NCBI GenBank assembly: GCA_017428285.1
Contig: JAFRRE010000109.1
Span: 1 to 11,875 of the forward strand
Direction of reading: 5' to 3'
From: Bacteroidales bacterium
GTDB lineage: Bacteria > Bacteroidota > Bacteroidia > Bacteroidales > F082
Length of the DNA: 11,875 bases
Shown: piece after piece, positions 7,242 to 11,875 of the stretch
Position numbering within the stretch: position 1 is the first letter of the stretch
How the letters are laid out: the number at the start of each line of letters is the position of its first letter
Position numbers and translations under genes: made by a program
Notes under the pieces: model-generated
Told to the model about the DNA's origin: nothing
Database searches by the model: none
Seen by the model: only the letters and a program-made list of their open reading frames with translations

Positions 7242-7358
7242 TTATTTTTGATTCGGGACTTTTTGACTATGGCCAATGACCATGACAATGACCGCTTTTA
7301 CTTGGTGTAGAAGTTTCTTGGCTTCGTTTAAGCGGTCATATTCATTGTCACAAGTCAT
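7242..7358 (-). CDS. Possible 38-aa leader ORF upstream of the GH20 gene
   Basis: An ATG at 7358 opens a 38-residue frame beginning MTCDNEYDRLNEAKKLLHQ, continuing through a hydrophobic part (VKAVIVMVIGH) and ending at TAA (7242-7244), only 10 bp before the hexosaminidase ATG. It starts about 28 nt after the transcription start predicted from the box at 7393-7400. The charged-helix-then-hydrophobic layout is plausible for a small membrane peptide. However, the frame coincides with the AATGAC inverted repeat, so it may be a chance reading of repeat DNA. I do not recognise a family. Confidence 0.25.
   Translation of the reverse strand: MTCDNEYDRLNEAKKLLHQVKAVIVMVIGHSQKVPNQK
7289..7338. repeat. 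Hairpin in the GH20 leader with flanking AATGAC words
   Basis: TGACCGCTT at 7289-7297 pairs perfectly with AAGCGGTCA at 7330-7338 across a 32-nt loop. Outside the core stem the same short word recurs in opposite orientation on the two sides: CAATGAC and TGACAATGAC at about 7274-7292, and TCATTGTCA and GTCATTG at about 7342-7360. The arms are therefore inverted arrays of one word, with small gaps. On the minus strand the structure lies in the leader between the promoter-like box near 7393 and the GH20 ATG. It could affect translation or be a passive repeat. Confidence 0.65.
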
Positions 7359-7392
7359 TGTCCGATAGTTTCGCATCTATATTAAATCGTGG

Positions 7393-7426
7393 CAAAGATA
7401 TTGAATTTCTGTCCATATAATACAAA
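7393..7426 (-). promoter_or_regulatory. Candidate promoter for the GH20 gene
   Basis: Minus-strand TATCTTTG at 7393-7400 matches TAnnTTTG fully. A TTTG lies upstream at 7423-7426 with a 22-bp spacer, slightly longer than the usual 19-21, and it overlaps the U-tract of the preceding terminator. The predicted start near 7386 leaves a leader of about 155 nt containing an inverted repeat. Confidence 0.45.
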
Positions 7427-7452
7427 AGCGCACCCGAAAAATCGGATGCGCT
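7421..7452 (-). terminator. Rho-independent terminator of the lipoprotein operon
   Basis: On the minus strand AGCGCATCCGA (7452-7442) pairs with its partner at 7437-7427 (11 bp, one G-U pair) around a 4-nt loop and is followed by TTTTGTATTAT. It lies about 48 bp beyond the stop of the fimbrillin-like gene. A smaller stem, TAGCC/GGCTA at 7465-7478, precedes it. Confidence 0.8.
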
Positions 7453-7499
7453 GTTTGTGACAGATAGCCTTTAGGCTACCCTATTTAGATTACAGATTA

Positions 7500-8378
7500 T
7501 TACTTCGTAGGTGCTGGAGGATTAGGAAGTGACATGGGAATCATTGCCGTGAATTTCTGGGCTTCAATAACATTCTGTGGTTTAGGTTGGGCTTCGTAAG
7601 TTTCAAGAACCTCACCATTCAGTTTGACTTGAATAGTAAAGCCGCTCTGCAAGGCACCTTCAGGAAGTACAAAGGTGAAATCTGTTGCGGATTGGAAATA
7701 GAGCGGCACAGGAGCACTAGCGGTCAAAACGACTTGATTGCCATTACCAACAAATTGATAATTTGAACCATCCTTGTCATAAACCATAGTACCCGTCAGG
7801 TAATCATCCTCTTCCTTACTTGTGAGGACAATCTCATCGACATAAACGTCTTCATTTTCGTTAAGTTTCGTGAATGACACATTCAGCATGCCAGCATTGC
7901 TAACGAAATCGAACTGCGTCGTTCCATTGTTCCAACCCACCATCGGATAAAGGTCGGTAGCAAAGTTACGTTGAGGCACATACACTTGGGCAGCAGGGAT
8001 TACCATAGTCACCTTGTCGTCCGCATTGACAGTGGCATTCGGGTAGAAAGCGGTGTAGGGCTTGTCTGCGTTTTCGAGATCTTTCACAAATTCAATTTCC
8101 TCAGCGGTTGCAGCGGTAAAGAGGGCATTACCAGGCAGACCCGAAGAGCTTTGAGCTGTGAAATCCATTTCATTACCTTCTTGGTTGAAAACCTGAATGG
8201 CATCACCGTCATTCCAAACCAAGAATGCACCAAATGCTGTGGTTTGCGTTCTGGTATCGTTAATAGGTTGAGCGACGTTAGCAGTAAAAGTCACTTTTTG
8301 TGTATCGTTCTTCTTGCAAGCAGTGAAAGCAAGAGCCACCAGGGCACAAAGGCCCAACATTCTTACAACTTTTTTCAT
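7500..8378 (-). CDS. Fimbrillin-like lipoprotein
   Basis: A 292-residue lipoprotein with a signal peptide ending in FTAC (Cys21) followed by KKND, then a Thr/Asn-rich beta-type mature protein. The pattern is like the Bacteroidota fimbrillin/Mfa-like families: an early VTFTANV strand, a Thr/Arg stretch, FLVWNDGDAIQVFN, G(N)ALFTA, then PYTAFYPN, VTMVIPAAQVYV and a central DFVSNAGMLNVSFTKL. In those families an N-terminal lipidated precursor is processed and built into surface fimbriae, or acts as an anchor or tip protein; which role applies here is not visible. The end is Pro-rich (LPNPPAPTK). ATG at 8378 lies 30 bp after the stop of a 49-residue gene, so the two form a small operon that ends at the terminator near 7421-7452. 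No chaperone or usher-like partners are in the window. Lipoprotein status is firm, fimbrial function is moderate. Confidence 0.75.
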   Translation of the reverse strand: MKKVVRMLGLCALVALAFTACKKNDTQKVTFTANVAQPINDTRTQTTAFGAFLVWNDGDAIQVFNQEGNEMDFTAQSSSGLPGNALFTAATAEEIEFVKDLENADKPYTAFYPNATVNADDKVTMVIPAAQVYVPQRNFATDLYPMVGWNNGTTQFDFVSNAGMLNVSFTKLNENEDVYVDEIVLTSKEEDDYLTGTMVYDKDGSNYQFVGNGNQVVLTASAPVPLYFQSATDFTFVLPEGALQSGFTIQVKLNGEVLETYEAQPKPQNVIEAQKFTAMIPMSLPNPPAPTK

Positions 8379-8408
8379 TTTTCTCTGATTTTTTAATTCT
8401 ACATTAAA

Positions 8409-8558
8409 TTAGTTCCACATACCAGTGTTTGTTCCAAACTCCATGACTTTGCCATTGAAATCAGTAGGTTCAACACCACCAGAAGCGCACAGGATACCTT
8501 GCGGTTCAACTTCGATGACTTCCATTTTAGGAGCCACATACAATTTGTTTTGTTTCAT
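8409..8558 (-). CDS. 49-aa small protein ahead of the fimbrillin-like gene
   Basis: A short frame on the minus strand from ATG at 8558 to TAA at 8409-8411. The product begins MKQNKLYVAPKMEVIEVEPQ, continues with GILCASGG and ends FGTNTGMWN. It has no signal peptide and no transmembrane helix. The layout (YxAP, then an alternating Glu/Val strand, then a G-[IV]-L-C-A-S-G turn and a Gly/Asn-rich acidic tail) resembles short uncharacterised proteins I recall from Bacteroidales, often beside lipoprotein or surface genes; this is recollection, not a search. The frame is credible: a good start, tight 30-bp spacing to the lipoprotein gene, a promoter-like sequence upstream, and family-like features at the N-terminus. 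Function is unknown. The Gly-Leu-Cys-Ala-Ser-Gly motif followed by a variable tail invites a peptide-precursor idea, but no maturation enzyme is in the window. Confidence 0.7.
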   Translation of the reverse strand: MKQNKLYVAPKMEVIEVEPQGILCASGGVEPTDFNGKVMEFGTNTGMWN

Positions 8559-8628
8559 TGTGTTTAATGTTTTAAGTGTTTATAATACGATTAATTGTGT
8601 AGATTCTATCCTATTTTGAATCAATCTG

Positions 8629-8660
8629 CAAAATAACGTTTTTTTTTCTTATGTTTGAAA
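8629..8660 (-). promoter_or_regulatory. Candidate promoter and dyad ahead of the 49-aa gene
   Basis: Minus-strand TTATTTTG (8629-8636) is one base off TAnnTTTG and is followed by CAG. A TTTC at 8657-8660 lies 20 bp upstream in the -33 position. This -33 sequence sits in a 13-bp dyad at 8651-8663 (ATGTTT-G-AAACAT), and next to it CATTAATAT is repeated directly at 8661-8678. The rest of the gap from 8559 to 8691 is AT-rich and shows no terminator. Confidence 0.4.
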
Positions 8661-8691
8661 CATTAATATCATTAATATAAAATAGAAAATC

Positions 8692-8907
8692 CTATCCAAT
8701 TTCGATAAACTCCTCAAAGAAATTATAATCTAGTATTTCAGAAATGTGTTTTAACAAGTCAGTATTAATAGAAGGGCTAGCGTACACCTTATACAAATGG
8801 TTGGGCGTACAAGGAATTTGGTGTGCAAGCCAAACCGTAGTTCGCCCCTGCTGCTGCAACACGGCCTTTATCCGATTCCCTATGTGAACATCCTTTACTT
8901 TCGACAT
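8692..8907 (-). CDS. Small XRE-type HTH transcriptional regulator
   Basis: A 71-residue protein from ATG at 8907. An in-frame ATG farther upstream (8976) is rejected because the promoter lies inside that longer version. Residues about 8-60 form a five-helix XRE-like domain: HIGNRIKAVLQQQGRTTVWL, AHQIPCTPNHLYKVY as the helix-turn-helix, SINTDLLKHISEILDYNFF as the final helices. Many Bacteroidales genomes carry short stand-alone proteins with this pattern (GRTxxWLAxQ...xxxYKxxxxxSIxTDLLxxISxxLxxxFF). The C-terminus ends FFEEFIEIG with no added domain. The gene is AT-richer than its neighbours. It precedes the 49-aa/fimbrillin-like operon in the same direction with a 133-bp gap and no visible terminator, so it may regulate that operon or be read through into it. 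The DNA-binding call is good; the targets are inferred. Confidence 0.85.
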   Translation of the reverse strand: MSKVKDVHIGNRIKAVLQQQGRTTVWLAHQIPCTPNHLYKVYASPSINTDLLKHISEILDYNFFEEFIEIG

Positions 8908-8925
8908 ATTATTACTTTCAACTTG

Positions 8926-8957
8926 CAAAACTAAACATTTTTTCAAATGCCCACAAA
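8926..8957 (-). promoter_or_regulatory. Promoter of the XRE regulator
   Basis: Minus-strand TTTG (8954-8957) and TAGTTTTG (8926-8933) are separated by 20 bp, matching both parts of the Bacteroidota promoter; GC follows the -7 box. The predicted start near 8919 is about 12 nt before the ATG at 8907. Between the boxes is a dyad, CATTT-GAAA-AAATG (8936-8949), a possible operator. Confidence 0.65.
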
Positions 8958-9018
8958 AAAAACTTTCAATACTCATGAGGAACTAAAATGACGGGCTGAG
9001 ATGCCGTGGCCAGTGCCT

Positions 9019-9666
9019 CTACTTTGCATTCGGGCAATGCGACTTAATGAAGTTGTATACAAAGTCAAAATCCTCGTCGGCAACATAAACCTGGTTCTTA
9101 TCAAATAGTTGGTTAACCTTTATCAGATTGAGCCGACGGCGAGCTTTGACACGCCGCACGTTGGCAAATACGGAGGTGCTCTTCGTTTTCGACGCAGCAA
9201 GCATGCTTGCGCCCATTGTCGTAGGGCTTTTGGCCATAACACCCACCAGCGCCGTAATCAACCCAATCACCTCAGCTTTCTTGACTTGCCGAGGCATCTG
9301 GATGTGGGTCACTTCTTTCTCATCCATCTCGAAAAGAACGACATACTTGCCCAATATGGCAGCTGTAATCAGAACACCAATGATTGTCAAGACAACAAAT
9401 ATTCCTAACATGATACCCGAAAGCTTCGTCCAAAACAGGAAATAATCCAAGTCCATATCGCCAAGGCCTATGATTAATCCGAACAGCCATACGATGCCGA
9501 TGGAAATCATCATAACCTTGAGAACCGTAAAGAAGATGGTTGGGTTTTTCAACATATTCATTTCATACACCCAACGGTATTTACCATCGCTGCAGAAACG
9601 GACTTCCTTGCCTTGATAAGTCTTGCTTTCAACGGCCTGTGCTGACTTTTCTATTGAATTATCCAT
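9019..9666 (-). CDS. Two-helix membrane protein of unknown function
   Basis: A 215-residue protein from ATG at 9666; in-frame codons farther upstream run back through the tsf terminator and are not used. Residues about 1-30 are soluble and polar, with GKEVRFCSDGKYRWVYEMNM. Two hydrophobic helices follow at about 44-68 (FFTVLKVMMISIGIVWLFGL) and 77-106 (TKLSGIMLGIFVVLTIIGVL). The remaining 110 residues are soluble with a weaker hydrophobic stretch (VIGLITALVGVMA, about 133-145), a basic segment (VRRVKARRRLNLIKVN) and an end like a PH-type strand-helix (LFDKNQVYVADEDFDFVYNF). The DGxYRWxYEMxMLKNP opening followed by two helices recalls a widespread uncharacterised family in gut bacteria, possibly with a bacterial PH-like domain; this is inference. 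A -7-like box (TATTTTTG, 9679-9686) lies close upstream and overlaps the tsf terminator, so the leader would be only about 6 nt. Confidence 0.72.
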   Translation of the reverse strand: MDNSIEKSAQAVESKTYQGKEVRFCSDGKYRWVYEMNMLKNPTIFFTVLKVMMISIGIVWLFGLIIGLGDMDLDYFLFWTKLSGIMLGIFVVLTIIGVLITAAILGKYVVLFEMDEKEVTHIQMPRQVKKAEVIGLITALVGVMAKSPTTMGASMLAASKTKSTSVFANVRRVKARRRLNLIKVNQLFDKNQVYVADEDFDFVYNFIKSHCPNAK

Positions 9667-9682
9667 AACATTTTTTTGCAAA

Positions 9683-9714
9683 AATAAAAAAAGGATGGCT
9701 TTCACCATCCTTTT
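9683..9714 (-). terminator. Rho-independent terminator after tsf
   Basis: Minus strand AAAAGGATGG (9714-9705), loop TGAAAG, CCATCCTTTT (9698-9689), then further T residues. A perfect 10-bp stem 23 bp beyond the tsf stop codon. It closes the ribosomal protein/EF-Ts operon. Confidence 0.9.
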
Positions 9715-9737
9715 CTGTTGATTTTTGTCAAACAGGC

Positions 9738-10730
9738 TTATTCGCCCAACTTGATACGCACGAAATTGCAAACCGTGGCTTCCTTGTCGGCAGCCTGGAT
9801 GTATTCGGCGACGGTCTTCGGGTCGGCGACCAGAGAGACTTGGTTGAGCAGGCAGCTCTCCTTGAAGAACTTGTTCAGACGGCCTTTGGCGATGTTCTGA
9901 ATCATGCCTTCGTTGAGTTGCACTTGACCGGGTACTGTGGCCTTGATTTCGCGGGCCTGTGCACCTTGTTCCTCGGTGATGTAACCCTTGGTGATGTTCG
10001 AGTTGATGTGGTCATCGCTGTCGACGTGGTTGGGATTGATGCCAGCCTTGCGAAGAGCCTTCTCGACTTCCTTCTGGATCTGTTCTTCCTTGGTCTTGTC
10101 GACGGCAACGGCAAACTCGCGATCCTTCACCTCTTGCGGGATGGAGGCTTCGCTCACCGAAAGCGGGTTCATGGCGGCGACGTGCATGCACACCTCGTGG
10201 CTCACTTCCTCAACACCGGCGAAATTCTTGTTCATTTCGACGATGGTGGCAAGGCGGTTGCCAGGGTGGTTGTAGTTGGCCACATATTCACCTTCAAGGA
10301 CTTTGAAGGCACCGAGTTCGGTCTTCTCACCAGTGACGGCGCTTTGGTTGGCGACGAGGGCTTCAACGGTCTGGCCGTCGAGCTGCATGGCCTTCAGGGC
10401 TTCGATGTCCTTCACGCGGTTGGCGACGGCCATGTCGAGCACGTCCTTCGTGAACTTCACGAAGTCGGCGTTGTTGGCCACGAAGTCGGTCTCGCAGTTC
10501 ACCATGATAATGGCGGCGTACTTGTGGTCATCAGTGGCCTTTGAAAGCACGCAGCCTTCGCTAGCGGTGCGGTCGGCGCGCTTGGCAGCCTTGGCCATAC
10601 CCTTCTTGCGAAGGATGTCGATAGCGGCTTGGATGTCGCCATCGGTCTCGACGAGGGCCTTCTTGCAGTCCATCATGCCAGCGCCCGTCATCTGTCTCAG
10701 TTCATTAACTTGAGAAGCGGTAATATTCAT
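9738..10730 (-). CDS. tsf: Translation elongation factor Ts
   Basis: A 330-residue EF-Ts, the nucleotide exchange factor that reloads EF-Tu with GTP in the cytoplasm. The N-terminal UBA-like domain is clear (ITASQVNELRQMTGAGMMDC, KKALVETDGDIQAAIDILRK, then KGMAKAAKRADRTASEG). The core exchange motif TDFVANN follows at residues 81-87 (Asp82-Phe83 being the pair that disturbs the Mg site of EF-Tu). The C-terminal end is also typical (EGMIQNIAKGRLNKFFKESC, LLNQVSLVADPKTVAEYI). The length is about 45 residues more than in Escherichia coli and normal for Bacteroidota as I recall. Codon use is GC-biased at third positions, as expected of a highly expressed gene. It follows rpsB after a 110-bp gap filled by a hairpin, and a strong terminator follows it. 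Confidence 0.98.
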   Translation of the reverse strand: MNITASQVNELRQMTGAGMMDCKKALVETDGDIQAAIDILRKKGMAKAAKRADRTASEGCVLSKATDDHKYAAIIMVNCETDFVANNADFVKFTKDVLDMAVANRVKDIEALKAMQLDGQTVEALVANQSAVTGEKTELGAFKVLEGEYVANYNHPGNRLATIVEMNKNFAGVEEVSHEVCMHVAAMNPLSVSEASIPQEVKDREFAVAVDKTKEEQIQKEVEKALRKAGINPNHVDSDDHINSNITKGYITEEQGAQAREIKATVPGQVQLNEGMIQNIAKGRLNKFFKESCLLNQVSLVADPKTVAEYIQAADKEATVCNFVRIKLGE

Positions 10731-10762
10731 GTTGTGTTGTTTTTTAAGGTTATTATCTGAGC

Positions 10763-10835
10763 TTTCAGCTGTCAGCAGTCAGCCTTCAGCATGGAATTAC
10801 CATTGCTGACGGCTGATAGCTGATGGCTGACAGCT
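10763..10835. repeat. Intergenic hairpin of inverted 7-bp TCAGC words between rpsB and tsf
   Basis: The left side has four consecutive 7-bp units ending TCAGC (10763-10790). The right side has four units starting GCTGA (10805-10832) in inverted order. The inner stem is ATGG/CCAT around an AATTA loop (10791-10803), and the outer 10 bp AGCTGTCAGC (10767-10776) pairs exactly with 10826-10835. The element starts 5 bp beyond the rpsB stop and fills most of the rpsB-tsf gap. As RNA it would form a long hairpin without a U-tract, so it is more likely a processing, stability or attenuation element, or a parasitic repeat, than a terminator. Confidence 0.85.
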
Positions 10836-10840
10836 AAAAA

Positions 10841-11665
10841 TCAGTTCTTAGCGACGGGGCGGCGAGGACGGCGGTTGTTGCGAGGACGGCGTTCATCCTT
10901 GTTTTCCTCTTCCTCGGCGTTGTCTTTCACTTCGTCAACTTCTTCCTCTTCCTCTTCTTGGATGAGGTCCTTGTTGTTCTTGCGTTCGGTGATGCCTTCC
11001 TCGATGGCGTCGACCATCTTGCCGACGATGAGGGCGATGCTCTTCGAAGCGTCGTCATTGGCAGGGATGGGGAAGTCGATGAGGTTGGGGTTGGTGTTGG
11101 TGTCGACGATGGCGAAGGTCGGGATGTTGAGCTTGCGTGCTTCAGCAACGGCGATGTGTTCCTTCATGATGTCGACCACGAACAGGGCTGAAGGCAGACG
11201 GCTCAAGTCGGCGATGGAACCGAGGTTCTTCTCGAGTTTCTCGCGTTCACGCTCGATCTGCAGCTTCTCACGCTTTGAAAGGCTCTTGTAAGCGTCGCTG
11301 TTCATCATCTTGTCAATGCTCGTCATCTTCTTGACGGCTTTGCGGATGGTGGCGAAGTTGGTCAGCATACCGCCGGGCCAGCGCTCGGTCACGTAAGGCA
11401 TGTTGACTTTCTGGGCGAGTTCGGCGACGACGTCCTTGGCCTGCTTCTTGGTGGCCACGAAGAGCACGCGCTTGCCCGATTTGGCCAGTTGGCAGAGGGC
11501 ATTGGCAGCCTCGTCCATCTTGGCTTGTGTCTTATAGAGGTCTATGATGTGGATACCATTGCGCTCCATGAAAATATAGGGAGCCATGTTCGGATTCCAT
11601 TTTCTTCTGAGGTGACCGAAATGACAACCGGCATCCAGTAATTCTTCAAATGTTACTTGTGTCAT
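10841..11665 (-). CDS. rpsB: 30S ribosomal protein S2 with extended charged tail
   Basis: A 274-residue S2 protein of the small ribosomal subunit. Family motifs run in order: TFEELLDAGCHFGHLRRKWN, PNMAPYIFMERNGIHIIDL, ATKKQAKDVV, ERWPGGMLTNF, then SRLPSALFVVDIMKEHIAVA and IPTFAIVDTNTNPNLIDFPI, ending in the conserved IPANDDASKSI region (about 199-210). Residues after about 232 are an added tail: an acidic run rich in Glu (about 237-258) followed by a basic Arg/Pro/Asn stretch (about 259-274). S2 in Escherichia coli is 241 residues, so this is about 33 longer; comparable tails occur in some Bacteroidota. The gene follows rpsI after 109 bp and precedes tsf. The leader contains a small stem-loop. 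Confidence 0.98.
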   Translation of the reverse strand: MTQVTFEELLDAGCHFGHLRRKWNPNMAPYIFMERNGIHIIDLYKTQAKMDEAANALCQLAKSGKRVLFVATKKQAKDVVAELAQKVNMPYVTERWPGGMLTNFATIRKAVKKMTSIDKMMNSDAYKSLSKREKLQIEREREKLEKNLGSIADLSRLPSALFVVDIMKEHIAVAEARKLNIPTFAIVDTNTNPNLIDFPIPANDDASKSIALIVGKMVDAIEEGITERKNNKDLIQEEEEEEVDEVKDNAEEEENKDERRPRNNRRPRRPVAKN

Positions 11666-11707
11666 GTGTTGTTTTCTTTTTAATGTTTACATTCGCTAAA
11701 TACAATC

Positions 11708-11735
11708 GCTGAGTAGTCCGTATAAGAATCTCAGC
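11708..11735 (-). promoter_or_regulatory. Small stem-loop in the rpsB leader
   Basis: GCTGAG (11708-11713) pairs with CTCAGC (11730-11735) across a 16-nt loop; three more pairs (11704-11706 with 11737-11739) follow one mismatch. It lies in the rpsI-rpsB gap. Autoregulatory leaders of rpsB are known in other phyla; whether this is one is unknown. I find no TAnnTTTG box in this gap, so rpsB probably depends on the upstream promoter. Confidence 0.3.
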
Positions 11736-11774
11736 AATTTGGATACTAAACAAAATCGCTTTGCTTCTAAGGGC

Positions 11775-11875
11775 TTAACGTTTGCTGAATTGGAACTTCT
11801 TACGGGCACCAGGCTGACCGGGTTTCTTACGCTCGACCATACGCGGGTCGCGGCGCATCAAACCTTTAGCCTTCA
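11775..11875 (-). CDS. rpsI: 30S ribosomal protein S9, C-terminal part (runs off the window)
   Basis: The last 32 codons of S9, on the minus strand with the 5' part beyond the right edge. The visible end reads [20 protein letters not shown], then [12 protein letters not shown] and a TAA stop. The terminal FSKR, with its basic last residues reaching toward the P-site tRNA, is characteristic of the family, as is the [11 protein letters not shown] segment. Position directly ahead of rpsB-tsf matches the rplM-rpsI-rpsB-tsf order common in Bacteroidota; rplM would be expected outside the window. Confidence 0.95.
   Translation of the reverse strand, partial: KAKGLMRRDPRMVERKKPGQPGARKKFQFSKR

Noticed and set aside
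8908..8976. Longer N-terminus for the XRE regulator (start at 8976)
   Set aside because: A two-part promoter with correct spacing lies inside the extension, and the XRE domain starts only after the ATG at 8907.
8970..9018. Terminator after the two-helix membrane protein gene
   Set aside because: Only short, imperfect stems (ACGG/CCGT) and an 8-bp CTCATGAG palindrome are present, with no U-tract.
9667..9771. Longer N-terminus for the two-helix membrane protein (start at 9771)
   Set aside because: It would run back through the tsf terminator and into tsf coding sequence. The ATG at 9666 gives the family-like start.
9840..10544. Plus-strand open frame opposite tsf
   Set aside because: Caused by the biased third positions of a highly expressed gene; the product is Val/Gly/Asp/His-rich and not protein-like.
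10763..10835. Reading the rpsB-tsf hairpin as a rho-independent terminator
   Set aside because: No run of U follows the stem on the minus strand, and tsf must be transcribed beyond it.
1..11875. CRISPR array, tRNA or rRNA genes, IS element or prophage
   Set aside because: No regularly spaced identical repeats, no cloverleaf or rRNA-like sequence, and no transposase, integrase or phage structural motif seen in any frame. The short repeats found are palindromic words, not CRISPR units.

Overview
This window looks like chromosome of a Bacteroidales-type bacterium (phylum Bacteroidota). Three things point there: two secreted proteins with type IX secretion (Por) C-terminal sorting domains, the gene order rpsI-rpsB-tsf, and promoter-like boxes of the Bacteroidota type (TAnnTTTG, with no Shine-Dalgarno sequences ahead of the start codons). 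The GH20 hexosaminidase and the fimbrillin-like lipoprotein fit a host-associated or glycan-feeding relative. I cannot name a genus. Every gene I support lies on the minus strand, so the window reads right to left.

Right end (11875 to about 9690): the 3' end of rpsI (S9), then rpsB (S2) and tsf (EF-Ts), a translation operon closed by a clear rho-independent terminator. The rpsB-tsf gap is filled by a hairpin built from 7-bp words. Next (9666 to 8409): a two-helix membrane protein of unknown function, a small XRE-type regulator with a good promoter, and a 49-residue small protein placed 30 bp ahead of a fimbrillin-like lipoprotein gene (8378-7500), which ends in a terminator. Middle (7358 to 3663): a lipoprotein beta-N-acetylhexosaminidase (GH20) with a long structured leader, then a membrane-tethered helical-repeat/HTH regulator starting at GTG. 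Left end (3436 to 34): two genes 19 bp apart encoding exported T9SS cargo, a GLUG-repeat beta-helix protein and a second surface protein.

Metabolically the genes are not one pathway. The left part concerns the cell envelope and secretion: T9SS cargo, a glycan-trimming lipoprotein, a possible fimbrial lipoprotein and regulators. The right part is core translation.

The most striking feature is the number of inverted repeats that ordinary genes do not explain. A perfect 30-bp palindrome is translated in frame inside a T9SS sorting domain. A 57-bp (19-codon) imperfect palindrome resembling REP elements is translated inside the GH20 gene. Three intergenic hairpins are made of short repeated words: a 7-bp TCAGC word, a 9-bp AATTCGT word and an AATGAC word. 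Together they suggest several families of small palindromic elements, some tolerated inside reading frames as in-frame inserts. A second candidate of interest is the XRE regulator, 49-aa protein and fimbrillin-like lipoprotein cluster, whose two promoters share a TTTGAAA-centred dyad.
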